Assembly: GCF_024159265.1 (NCBI RefSeq)
Contig: NZ_JAMYWY010000001.1
Span: 4,650,001-4,714,000 of the forward strand
Direction: 5' to 3'
Length of the DNA stretch: 64,000 nucleotides
Source: Paenibacillus sp. 1781tsa1
Lineage (GTDB): Bacteria > Bacillota > Bacilli > Paenibacillales > Paenibacillaceae
This document shows, piece by piece, positions 1-7,301 of the stretch (position 1 is the stretch's first letter; every line of letters starts with the position of its first letter). The position numbers and the translations under genes were made by a program. The notes under the pieces are model-generated. The model worked only from the letters and a program-made list of their open reading frames with translations. It was not told where the DNA came from and made no database searches.

Positions 1-483
1 CAACATCATTAACCGTCTTGGCATCCCATGCTGTACCAATCGTTTGGCCATCTTCCAGGATGGCGGGGTGATGTAATACATTGCATTTCTAATCTTGCTT
101 CGCTTCAGCATACCGCGAACCATCGCAGGAATGGAACCGGCTGCTTCAAAATGCACCACCATTCGGGATGAGAGCTTCACCATGGTTGGAAAACACAAGA
201 TGGCTAATGCCGTTCCTATCGTTGCCGCACCCATTAACCAATGCAACTGTGCTGCAAAGTGTGGATTGGCCCCACGTGTTGCGGTATCCACCAGATTACC
301 TACCATCGGACCCTGAGCCATATTGGAAGTTCGAGAAACCAGCAGCAAAATACCAGCCAATGAAATGGCCAGCGCAATTCTGCGGGTGCGTAATCCACCG
401 AGTCGAAGCGCATATGACAAGCTGTCTGCGGCATGAATCAGCATGGTGAACAGCATAGGGATTGCCAGGCTAAGACTAAACAT
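1..483 (-). CDS. amj: Lipid II flippase Amj family protein (partial, C-terminus outside window)
   Basis: The reverse strand from the ATG at 483 reads MFSLSLAIPMLFTMLIHAAD and continues open to the window edge, giving 161 residues. The hydrophobic N-terminus, the AADSLSYALRLGG stretch and the SRTSNMAQGPMVGNLVD segment match the Amj/YdaH (DUF2837) family, polytopic membrane proteins that flip lipid II across the membrane as an alternative to MurJ. AAGGAG lies 9 nt before the ATG (493-498) and fixes the start. The gene reads away from the DUF2188 gene at 949, and a copy of the structured intergenic repeat sits about 120 bp upstream. The family call is from remembered sequence, so it is good but not certain. 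Confidence 0.8.
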   Translation of the reverse strand, partial: MFSLSLAIPMLFTMLIHAADSLSYALRLGGLRTRRIALAISLAGILLLVSRTSNMAQGPMVGNLVDTATRGANPHFAAQLHWLMGAATIGTALAILCFPTMVKLSSRMVVHFEAAGSIPAMVRGMLKRSKIRNAMYYITPPSWKMAKRLVQHGMPRRLMML

Positions 484-605
484 ATGTATGTACTCCTTTA
501 TCTTCCTGTTATTGAACTTATTTCTTTCCTAGACAGCATTATACGCCTGCGGATTGCAAAAGTATAGAAACGAGATCCTTCTGTATAAGATGAACTAAAG
601 AATAA

Positions 606-830
606 TTACACTGGACACTCCGATGACAGAACAGCCTTCCGATCGCTGTTATCCCCAGATTTTTTTGATTCCTTTTAGAAAGGGGTAAATCCGGGGATAG
701 CGTATGCTTCCGATGTAGCTTTCTTTCAGAAAGCTTTAGGCGAAGTGTATGCTTACGAAGTAGCTTTCCATAGAAAGCTTTTAGCTCCGCTTCTTCAGGT
801 TCTTTCTGTCCTCTCCGTTTCGTGTAAATG
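606..830 (-). repeat. Structured intergenic repeat, copy 1 (with internal duplication)
   Basis: This is one of five related elements in the window. The ends carry TTACAC (606) and GTGTAA (822) in inverted orientation. Inside is a long hairpin, ATCCCCAGATTT pairing with AAATCCGGGGAT, followed by an AGCTTTC/GAAAGCT hairpin. This copy carries the second hairpin module twice in tandem (about 700-744 and 745-788), which explains its greater length (225 bp against about 190). It sits upstream of amj. The strand is given relative to the leftward gene it precedes. Confidence 0.85.
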
Positions 831-948
831 TTTATTTCAATTTATATAGATCATCGGTAATTGCATTTACGACCTCGGTGTTCATCGTTTATCCCTTCCC
901 TCAAAGGGTAATATACAACTAATCCATTATTGTACAGGAGGGATTCAT

Positions 949-1419
949 ATGCCTTGGAACAAACAGGATTATCCGGTATCCATGAAAAATCTGAAGCCAC
1001 GTGTCAGACATAAGGCGATTGAAATTGCAAATGCCCTGCTTGATGAAGGGTACGAGGAAGGACGCTCGATTGCCATTGCCACAGCAAAGGCGGAAGAGTG
1101 GGATGAGAATCATCCCGTGCCAGAAAGTTCGAAATCGGACTCCACATCTTCTTCCGAAAATTCTAACCATAAAGAGTCATCTTCCACGCAGCGTCGGCAT
1201 TCCGAGCCCGTCTCTTCGTCCAAGAGTCATGACAACATCCATGTCGTGCCTATCGACGCTGGCTGGGCAATCAAGGAAGAAGGAAAGTCTACCTATCTGT
1301 CTACATTTGAAACAAAAGCTGAAGCTGTGGATGAAGCTAAGAAACGCAGTAGCCATCAGAATATTCGTGCCATTATCCATAATCAGGATGGACAGATTGC
1401 ATCTTCGATTAAGCCTTGA
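949..1419 (+). CDS. DUF2188 domain protein
   Basis: 156 aa, soluble. Residues about 1-50 (MPWNKQDYPVSMKNL then a helix with ANALLDEGYEEGRSIAIATA) look like the small helical domain found at the start of YdaT-like proteins. A Ser/Asn-rich low-complexity linker covers about 55-95. Residues 98-156 carry the DUF2188 pattern: HVVP, GWAIKEEGKSTYLSTFETKA, then an I-I-H-N-Q-D-G-Q-I end. The role of DUF2188 is unknown. GGAGGGATTCAT before the ATG is a strong ribosome-binding site. The gene stands alone, divergent from amj and convergent with the YitT gene. Confidence 0.85.
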   Translation: MPWNKQDYPVSMKNLKPRVRHKAIEIANALLDEGYEEGRSIAIATAKAEEWDENHPVPESSKSDSTSSSENSNHKESSSTQRRHSEPVSSSKSHDNIHVVPIDAGWAIKEEGKSTYLSTFETKAEAVDEAKKRSSHQNIRAIIHNQDGQIASSIKP

Positions 1420-1511
1420 CTGAATTGAACGACACCGGAAAATGACGGTATTCATCGTTGGCTCTTATTCAACAGTTCAGCGAATAATTAACCATGATCT
1501 GAGCGAAAACA

Positions 1512-1556
1512 ACAAAATCCCTTTTGCTGCTGAAATGCAGTCAAAAGGGATTTTGT
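1512..1556. terminator. Bidirectional terminator between the DUF2188 and YitT genes
   Basis: A 15-bp perfect stem, ACAAAATCCCTTTTG (1512-1526) with its complement at 1542-1556, is extended by an inner CTGC/GCAG stem. It lies between two convergent genes, and the A/T-rich outer arms give a U-rich tail in both directions. Confidence 0.85.
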
Positions 1557-1624
1557 ATGAACGTAACCGTCAATCAAGATCTCAACAAGATCCATACAGG
1601 TTATCATTATTCTGAAACGTATGA

Positions 1625-2359
1625 TCAATGGGATACCCCTCTAGCCACCGTAGTCCGTTGTGAAACAGCAGCAGCGTTAACCGCCTTGGCTGCAGCCGAT
1701 GGCATCGGCAATTTCACAGCTGAAGTCGTAGCCACGGTTCCGCGAGCCGGAACACTAACGACGTACGTAATGACTTTGCTGGCGATCCATACGGCCAGAA
1801 TCGTATATAAAGTTTCTTTTACCGGAAGAAAGAAAAGCGACAATCCCAATACAAAAGCATCACTGACAAAGAAAACGGTTCCCAACTTCCATCCCTTCCA
1901 GCGGCTAACCAGCACGGCGAGAATATCGTCTCCGCCTGTCGCTCCGCCGAATCGAAGCACAATCCCAGCGCCTACTCCAGTCAATACACCGGATAGAACT
2001 GCCGGAATCCACAGATTTCCGTTAAACGACAACACCAGTGTGGAGTATCGTTCAAAGCCGTCATAGAATAGGGAAAATGCAGCGACGCCAAGCAATGCCT
2101 GAATCATGAATTTCCAGCCTTTGAGGAACCAGGCCAGGATCATGACCGGAATGTCGAGCAACAACATACCGATGGCAGGCGATAAGCCTGTTGCGTATTT
2201 TCCGAGCAGGGCCAGACCAACAAATCCGCCCTCCGATAAATGATTCTGAAAGTTAATGTGATAATAAGCAAAAGCTAAAATAAATGTACCGAGCAGCATA
2301 ATGGCGAATTTGATCGCCTCTGTTTTAACGTGTTGTAAGGTTAACGATGTTCTCTTCAT
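1625..2359 (-). CDS. YitT family membrane protein
   Basis: 244 aa with five to six hydrophobic segments, for example AIMLLGTFILAFAYYHI and IGMLLLDIPVMILAWFL. The family mark GGATGGDDILAVLVSR is near residue 140. This fits the YitT/DUF161 membrane family. The usual C-terminal DUF2179 domain is absent, which makes this a short member; the C-terminal tail (about 205-244) is Ala/Thr-rich and not recognisable. The start ATG at 2359 has GAGGGAA about 8 nt upstream. The molecular role of the family is not established. Repeat copy 2 lies about 320 bp upstream. Confidence 0.85.
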   Translation of the reverse strand: MKRTSLTLQHVKTEAIKFAIMLLGTFILAFAYYHINFQNHLSEGGFVGLALLGKYATGLSPAIGMLLLDIPVMILAWFLKGWKFMIQALLGVAAFSLFYDGFERYSTLVLSFNGNLWIPAVLSGVLTGVGAGIVLRFGGATGGDDILAVLVSRWKGWKLGTVFFVSDAFVLGLSLFFLPVKETLYTILAVWIASKVITYVVSVPARGTVATTSAVKLPMPSAAAKAVNAAAVSQRTTVARGVSH

Positions 2360-2680
2360 TCAGGTTCCCTCGCAGTTTGTAGGTTGGTTTTTTAGACCGA
2401 CCGTACCCTGCAAAAGGCAAGCCTGGAAGAAATCATCGTGTACGTCCTTCGAATATTCATTCCAATCCCCTCTTTCGCAGAGTCAGCCGTTTTTTTGAAA
2501 CCGGTTGGTGTACTCTACAAGGGGCGCTATGTGTATGAGAGATCGTAACGTTTCCAGATTGTCCTTGGGGAGATTGTCCTTCGGGGACTCATGGTATCCT
2601 GATCCTTTCTGTTCTGTTGTGGTTAGCTGTGCTTGATTAAACTGAAAAATAACAACAATGTAGAAGCTTGAATATTTAAC

Positions 2681-2868
2681 TTTACACTTATCACTTCGAT
2701 TCCAGTACCCTCTTTCGATCGCTGTTATCCCCGGATTTTTCGATTCCCTTTTTTTAAAGGAAAAATCCGTTGATAGCTTATGCTTCCGAAGCAGCTTTCT
2801 TTCAGAAAGCTTTTAGCGAGCGCTTCGCTTCTACAGATGGGTTCTGCACTCTACGTTCTTGTGTAAAT
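2681..2868 (-). repeat. Structured intergenic repeat, copy 2
   Basis: The ends are TTTACAC (2681) and GTGTAAA (2861). The long hairpin arms are ATCCCCGGATTTTT and AAAAATCCGTTGAT, so the stem has two mismatches here. The AGCTTTCTTTCAGAAAGCTTTTAG module and GCGAGCGCTTCGCTTC follow. The element lies in the divergent gap between the YitT gene and the TIR-like gene. Confidence 0.85.
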
Positions 2869-2949
2869 TCTATCTCCAACTTACAGCAGTTGCAATTAAA
2901 TCAATTTAAACACCAAAGCTAACTTGCTTGTTCTTCTATTATATAACAC

Positions 2950-3144
2950 CAACGTGACCGGGTCTAAACAGCGGACCCGTCAAATATGCGCATAAAGCAG
3001 CATCTGGGCTGCTCCAGCAGTCATACGGGCACACCAGGAGTAGCAATGCTTGCTAATGGTGCAACCTGCTCCTTTATTCTATGACCGAAGCTTCCAAAAA
3101 TAACTGTCAGTCACCCAACTGTGACAAATTGGGGCCTTTTTTTA
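2950..3144 (+). ncRNA. Candidate structured RNA ending in an intrinsic terminator
   Basis: The long gap 2869-3303 holds several local hairpins in a row: GACCGGGTC...GACCCGTC near 2956-2982, an AGGAGTAGC...CTGCTCCT arm near 3042-3073 with an inner TAGCAA/TTGCTA hairpin, and an enclosing GTCATA/TATGAC pair (about 3020-3085). It ends with CCCAA...TTGGGG and a T-run at 3114-3144. A TATTATATAA box precedes it at about 2937. It matches no riboswitch or housekeeping RNA I can name. A 32-codon frame (2986-3084) crosses it but has no ribosome-binding site. Confidence 0.35.
3114..3144 (+). terminator. Intrinsic terminator of the candidate RNA
   Basis: CCCAA (3114-3118) pairs with TTGGG (3129-3133) and is followed by GCC and a run of seven T. 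No coding frame ends just before it, so it probably closes an RNA transcript rather than an mRNA. Confidence 0.6.
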
Positions 3145-3259
3145 TTTTCTTGTGCTTTTTAAAGGAATCATTTTCCTTTTACACATACACTATAGCAAAC
3201 GTAATCGGCTTATGATTTGTCCAGTTCAGACGTTTCCAGACTTACTCTGCTGTTTATGG

Positions 3260-3265
3260 TATAAT
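3260..3265 (+). promoter_or_regulatory. Putative -10 box of the TIR-like operon
   Basis: A perfect TATAAT preceded by TTTATGG lies 42 bp before the start codon of the TIR-like gene. No convincing -35 box is seen at normal spacing. Confidence 0.5.
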
Positions 3266-3306
3266 ATAACAATTGAATCCCACTACCGTTTAAGCGAGGC
3301 GGATTG

Positions 3307-4344
3307 ATGAAAACGTTAAAGCCAAGAGTCTTTATTGGCTGCTCGCTGGAAGCGAAGCCGATTGCAGCCGCAGTACACGAAAACTTACGTTTTTCAGCCG
3401 AAGTTACCCCTTGGTACTCCGGGGTTTTTAATCCAAGTAGTTATACCATGGACGATCTGGAAGTAGAGGTCCGTACGACTGACTTCGCGATTTTTATTTT
3501 TCATCCGGATGATATATCCAAAATTCGCGGGAAGTACTACGCGTCGGTCCGGGATAATACAATGCTTGAAATGGGTCTGTTTATGGGCCGTCTGGGACGA
3601 AAGCGTATTTTTTTCATTCTTCCTGAGGATATTACAGACATCAAGGACACGACCAAGGTCGAAGGATTGCGTATGCCCACAGATCTGCTGGGACTAAATC
3701 CACTCGTATATGAAATCCGTTCTGACGGAAAGTGGGCACCAGCCGTGTCTGTGGCATGTTCCAAGATTGCAGACAGTATTGAGGAACAAGGACGCTGGAG
3801 TGATCCAGAATTGGAGAATATCATTGAGAAGCATAAACGCACCGAGGGAGAAGCAAGGTTACAACTGCTTAAGTTGCTGCGGTTCTTTAGGGAATTGCTA
3901 CGCACCCGCAAAGCAGATGCCAAAATGCTGGAACGAATGAGTGATGCCCTGCGTACTGCCTTTGTCTCTCATCCTCCATTCGCTGTACGTGGCACAGCCA
4001 TATACCGTACAGATGACAGTGGTTATATTGAGCAATTATGTGGTAATGTTGGAGAACCGGGGAGAAAGTATGACTTGTCCGCTAATGACGACAAACAACC
4101 GGATGATCCCAAGCGCATCCTGGTGATTGATTCTTACCGAGAGAACAAGATCAAGATCAACCTGTATGATGATTACCTTGAGAAAGAGTATCTGCTATGC
4201 TATCCTGTAGCCAAGAGGTATGTAATCACCGTTCACATTATTGGACATATTGAAGCGGATGAGGCGGTATTTCAGCAGATTGACCTACAGAATCGTCAAC
4301 TGTTCAACGCCATCAACGATTTGTTAGGAGGCGAACCGGAATGA
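3307..4344 (+). CDS. TIR-like nucleotide-binding (PF10137-type) protein with C-terminal GAF-like domain
   Basis: 345 aa. Residues 6-145 match the TIR-like domain seen in CBASS Cap12 and Pycsar effectors: PRVFIGCSLE at the start, DDLEVEVRTTDFAIFIF, then DNTMLEMGLFMGRLGRKRI, in which Glu88 sits where the NADase catalytic Glu is expected. A charged helix (about 155-205) leads into a C-terminal domain (about 205-345) with a GAF-like pattern (AVRGTAIYRTDDSG, RILVIDSYREN, LLCYPVAKRYVITVHIIGH). The start is probably the ATG at 3307, with GAGG 9 nt upstream; an in-frame TTG at 3304 is possible. The stop overlaps the next gene by ATGA. No cyclic-nucleotide synthase is nearby. NADase activity and a sensor role for the GAF-like part are inferred. 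Confidence 0.75.
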   Translation: MKTLKPRVFIGCSLEAKPIAAAVHENLRFSAEVTPWYSGVFNPSSYTMDDLEVEVRTTDFAIFIFHPDDISKIRGKYYASVRDNTMLEMGLFMGRLGRKRIFFILPEDITDIKDTTKVEGLRMPTDLLGLNPLVYEIRSDGKWAPAVSVACSKIADSIEEQGRWSDPELENIIEKHKRTEGEARLQLLKLLRFFRELLRTRKADAKMLERMSDALRTAFVSHPPFAVRGTAIYRTDDSGYIEQLCGNVGEPGRKYDLSANDDKQPDDPKRILVIDSYRENKIKINLYDDYLEKEYLLCYPVAKRYVITVHIIGHIEADEAVFQQIDLQNRQLFNAINDLLGGEPE

Positions 4345-4574
4345 AACCGGAAACGAAAAAAATAAGCAAGCGCTGGGGCAACGAAAAAAAGGTACGCCTC
4401 AGTTCTGCGCCCGAATCATCACGACCGGTTCCGGAACCCAAGGAAGAAGATCGTTTCCACAAGCCGGCCGTACCGCTAACGACCATTGGGCCCTCCCTGA
4501 AGGGCAAGGAAAGACCTTATAAGGTCATCCTTGAAAAAGAGGCGTTCTATGAAAAGCCTCAATATCTTGCTTAA
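4341..4574 (+). CDS. Small basic protein coupled to the TIR-like gene
   Basis: 77 aa, rich in Lys, Glu and Pro, with no membrane segment and no domain I recognise. The start overlaps the stop of the TIR-like gene (ATGA, 4341-4344), and TAGGAGGCGAACCGGA gives a strong ribosome-binding site, so the two are translated together. The sequence begins MKPETKKISKRWGNEKK and looks largely disordered up to residue 45, followed by a conserved-looking PLTTIGPSLKGKERPYKVIL. The terminator at 4622-4652 ends the operon. The tight coupling suggests a partner or regulator of the TIR-like protein, but this is inference. Confidence 0.7.
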   Translation: MKPETKKISKRWGNEKKVRLSSAPESSRPVPEPKEEDRFHKPAVPLTTIGPSLKGKERPYKVILEKEAFYEKPQYLA

Positions 4575-4621
4575 TTTCTAAACACATCATCAAACCTGCC
4601 GCTGAATCGGCAGTATTCCAT

Positions 4622-4652
4622 AGGCCCCGCCGCCCAAGGCAGGGGCTTTTTT
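4622..4652 (+). terminator. Terminator of the TIR-like operon
   Basis: GCCCCGCC pairs with GGCAGGGGC and is followed by six T. It lies 48 bp after the stop of the small partner gene. A second hairpin, CTGCCG/CGGCAG, sits just before it. Confidence 0.85.
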
Positions 4653-4976
4653 GTTGCACATTTTTAGTAGAGTGAACTACTTTCACTTGTTGTCATAGCA
4701 TCAGAGTATTAAGGCAAGCGAGCCTTAGAGGATTATTGCAATTGATTGCTTTATTTCATTGCTTGTTATTACTTCTGTAGCAGACTGCACTGCATAAGGC
4801 TTATTTGGTTTATGGCCTTAGGTTTCCTGCAAAACCCATAAATTATACCTAATTTTGGAGCGGGCTTGTCCTCAAACCCTTAGCCTCATTCACGATCTGT
4901 ATCCTCAGGAAAATACGTTAATGCTTGCTTCCAATATTTCTCGGTTGTATTGTGTATCTCCATTACATATATTGAT

Positions 4977-4998
4977 TATAATACAGGAACACATGTTC
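4977..4998 (+). promoter_or_regulatory. -10 box with LexA (SOS) operator
   Basis: TATAAT is at 4977-4982, and GAACACATGTTC is at 4987-4998. The latter fits the core of the Gram-positive LexA box (GAAC-RNRY-GTTC) at every position, with only the flanking bases off consensus. It overlaps the expected transcription start and lies 42 bp before the start codon at 5041, so LexA would block initiation. Confidence 0.75.
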
Positions 4999-5040
4999 TG
5001 TAAATAAAAAATTCCAATTAAAGGTTAAGGAAGTGCACAT

Positions 5041-5424
5041 ATGACATCCTCAACTTCCGCCCCATCCCCTGCGGATGAAGACCATCGTCTAATTAAAGGT
5101 TTGGTTGTACGGACACTATTGCTGGATGTACTTGAGCGAGATATTCGAACGTTAGATACACTTATGCTTAAGATGCCTGAAGTCTACATTCTGTCGCTGA
5201 CCCGTATTCAGAACAATGTGCTCAAGGAGATGTTGGGTCTTCGCAAGCAGATGAGAATTCGCGGTGTCAAAGTTCTGGAAGAGAATCGTGAAGCTGATGG
5301 TATCGAAACTCTGTATATGTGCAGGGGGTATTGGCAACGGTTCTATATGTTATGGACATTCGCACGCAATGAAGTCAAAAAAGAACTCAGTCGGCATCTG
5401 CAGATGGACTTGGCGCAGAGCTGA
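5041..5424 (+). CDS. SOS-box-controlled protein of unknown function
   Basis: 127 aa, predicted mostly helical, with no membrane segment. After a short Ser/Pro-rich start it continues through RLIKGLVVRTLLLDVLERDI, LTRIQNNVLKEMLGLRKQ and a C-terminal CRGYWQRFYMLWTFARNEVK helix. I do not recognise the family. The ATG at 5041 follows AAGGAAG. A good LexA box lies just upstream, so the gene is probably induced by DNA damage. The small size and basic, aromatic C-terminal half would fit a DNA- or protein-binding accessory factor, but no function can be assigned. Confidence 0.8.
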   Translation: MTSSTSAPSPADEDHRLIKGLVVRTLLLDVLERDIRTLDTLMLKMPEVYILSLTRIQNNVLKEMLGLRKQMRIRGVKVLEENREADGIETLYMCRGYWQRFYMLWTFARNEVKKELSRHLQMDLAQS

Positions 5425-5465
5425 TGCAACTCTGACCCTAATGAACTGGAGCATACGCCCTGTTG

Positions 5466-5651
5466 TTATCTAAACACATATGGATCTGCGACGATGTATC
5501 CGTCATTACGTTTGAATCCAACTTCTACTTGCTTCGTCCTAATCGCTGCTCCTATGACACCGAGTCCTCCGCTTAATTCAAAACAAGTTGACCACGGAAG
5601 GTTATGTTCATTAAGATGGAACAGAGATACCCAACCATTCCAATAAGGCAT
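5466..5651 (-). CDS. Possible small protein, unsupported function
   Basis: 61 aa reading frame beginning MPYWNGWVSLFHLNEHN. It is rich in Trp and Gly, ends DPYVFR, and has a plausible codon pattern. TAGGAATTG lies about 12 nt before the ATG, a weak ribosome-binding site. It occupies the gap between the SOS gene and cysK on the opposite strand. No family is recognised; it may be a genuine small gene or the remains of a larger one. Confidence 0.3.
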   Translation of the reverse strand: MPYWNGWVSLFHLNEHNLPWSTCFELSGGLGVIGAAIRTKQVEVGFKRNDGYIVADPYVFR

Positions 5652-5777
5652 GATCTAAATTCAATTCCTATCATACAGAACAAGCATTGTGCCATCCATG
5701 GCAGATAGACTTGTACCGTGGGTTTTGATTTCAACTGGATATCTCTCAACGTCTTATCAATCAAGGAGCTGTACTTT

Positions 5778-6734
5778 ATGGATTTGAATACACATTCGAT
5801 TAAACAAACACCCGCACATACAGGTATTGCCGCAGACGTAACCGAACTGATCGGCCAGACACCTGCTGTTAGACTGAACCGACTCACAGGCAGCGACTCT
5901 GCTGACGTATACGTGAAACTGGAATACTTCAACCCAAGTGGCAGCGTCAAAGACCGTGCCGCCTACAACCTGATCGTTCAGGCTGAACTTGCGGGACACT
6001 TGCTCCCTGGTGCTACCATTATTGAACCGACGAGCGGCAATACCGGGATTGGTCTCGCGATGAATGCCGCCGCCAAAGGATATAAAGCCATTCTGATCAT
6101 GCCGGACAACATGTCCAAGGAACGCATCAACATCCTGAAAGCTTACGGCGCAGATGTGGTGCTCACCCCTGCTGCGGAGCGGATGCCAGGTGCGATCCGT
6201 AAAGCGAAAGAACTTCAGGCAGACATTCCAGGAAGTTTCATTCCTCAGCAATTCGAGAATCCGGCTAACCCAGATATTCACCGGATCACCACAGCGCCCG
6301 AGATTATGCAGCAGATGGATGGCAGGCTGGACGCCTTCATCGCTACGGCGGGAACTGGCGGAACGATTACGGGAACCGGGGAAGAACTGCGCAAGCAGTT
6401 ACCCGGTATTCGCATTTATGCGGTGGAGCCAAAAGGTTCTCCGGTGTTGTCCGGTGGCGAGCCCGGACCACACAAGCTCGTCGGTACAAGTCCGGGGTTC
6501 ATTCCGGACATCCTGAATACCGACGTGTGGGATGCCATCATCCAGGTGTCCGATGAGGACGCACTGGATACGATGCGGCAGCTTGCTGCCCGGGAAGGGC
6601 TGTTGCTCGGCCCTTCCTCTGGTGCTTCGGTGTGGGCCTCCCTTCGCATCGCGAAGGAACTGGGGCCGGGACACCGGGTGCTCTGCATTGCGCCGGATAC
6701 CGGGGAACGGTATCTGAGCATGGATATTTTTTAA
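5778..6734 (+). CDS. cysK: Cysteine synthase A (O-acetylserine thiol-lyase)
   Basis: 318 aa, the normal length. It makes cysteine from O-acetylserine and sulfide using PLP. FNPSGSVKDR places the PLP lysine at 58. TSGNTGIGLA (about 84) binds the substrate carboxylate, and the Gly-rich TAGTGGTITGTG (about 182) holds the PLP phosphate. The start at 5778 is chosen because AAGGAG lies 9 nt upstream; an in-frame ATG at 5718 lacks a ribosome-binding site. The gene is monocistronic. No T-box or CymR-like site was recognised. The OASS paralogue CysM cannot be fully excluded, but the motifs fit CysK. Confidence 0.93.
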   Translation: MDLNTHSIKQTPAHTGIAADVTELIGQTPAVRLNRLTGSDSADVYVKLEYFNPSGSVKDRAAYNLIVQAELAGHLLPGATIIEPTSGNTGIGLAMNAAAKGYKAILIMPDNMSKERINILKAYGADVVLTPAAERMPGAIRKAKELQADIPGSFIPQQFENPANPDIHRITTAPEIMQQMDGRLDAFIATAGTGGTITGTGEELRKQLPGIRIYAVEPKGSPVLSGGEPGPHKLVGTSPGFIPDILNTDVWDAIIQVSDEDALDTMRQLAAREGLLLGPSSGASVWASLRIAKELGPGHRVLCIAPDTGERYLSMDIF

Positions 6735-6930
6735 CACAGCTAACATCTTTACACGTCAAAAAGGGGCTTCCATGTCCCACAAGCCATGAGCCCATAAGTT
6801 ATAAGCTTGACAGAGGCCCTCCCTTATGAGCATTCATTTAGTACTCACACATGTATTGTTCATTTAGCGCTCATTGCTTCTAATGAACCTGAGACACGCT
6901 ATTCGCTCCTATTTATGCAAGTTTGAAGTG

Positions 6931-7022
6931 TAACGAATCACAGCGGCGTTATTTCCCCGAATTGGGTTGATTTACAGGCTTAAAAGCTACTTTCGCCGGG
7001 ATAACGTTACTGAGATTCGTTA
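6931..7022. repeat. 92-bp imperfect palindrome
   Basis: TAACGAATC (6931-6939) is mirrored by GATTCGTTA (7014-7022). Inside the outer arms, CGTTAT...CCG on the left pairs with CGG...ATAACG on the right. The rest of the gap 6735-7159 holds no gene. The element could form a long cruciform or RNA hairpin, and may belong to a dispersed intergenic repeat family; only one copy was seen in this window. Confidence 0.5.
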
Positions 7023-7159
7023 GAATTTACATCACTTCATTATCACCCTAATAAGGTGTGGTAGGTTCGTTAGAATGTTGGAGCGATTGGGAGCGAGGTG
7101 AAATCCCTCGAAAAAAAGGGAAGAGAAGTACATTGAAGGAACCATCATAATAAAAAAAT

Positions 7160-7211
7160 AAGCTCTTGCTCACATACGGATGGTGCATCCGCAGAGAACA
7201 AGAGCTTTTTT
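7160..7211. terminator. Bidirectional terminator between cysK and the DinG-type gene
   Basis: AAGCTCTTG (7160-7168) pairs with CAAGAGCTT (7199-7207) around an inner CGGATG/CATCCG hairpin. There is a T-run on the right and an A-run on the left, so it can serve the leftward helicase gene ending at 7302. Confidence 0.85.
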
Positions 7212-7301
7212 CTGATGGGAGCCATTTCGGCCCGGTTAGAACGTATAATCCAATGTACATGTAGGATTTAGTACGATTTTGTATGATTTAGAATTCAGTC
7301 A

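Noticed and set aside
1524..2066. Rightward frame of 180 codons opposite the YitT gene
   Set aside because: It begins inside the bidirectional terminator and its translation is low in family character; YitT on the other strand is clear.
2986..3084. 32-codon frame inside the candidate RNA
   Set aside because: No ribosome-binding site; the same bases are better explained by hairpin arms.
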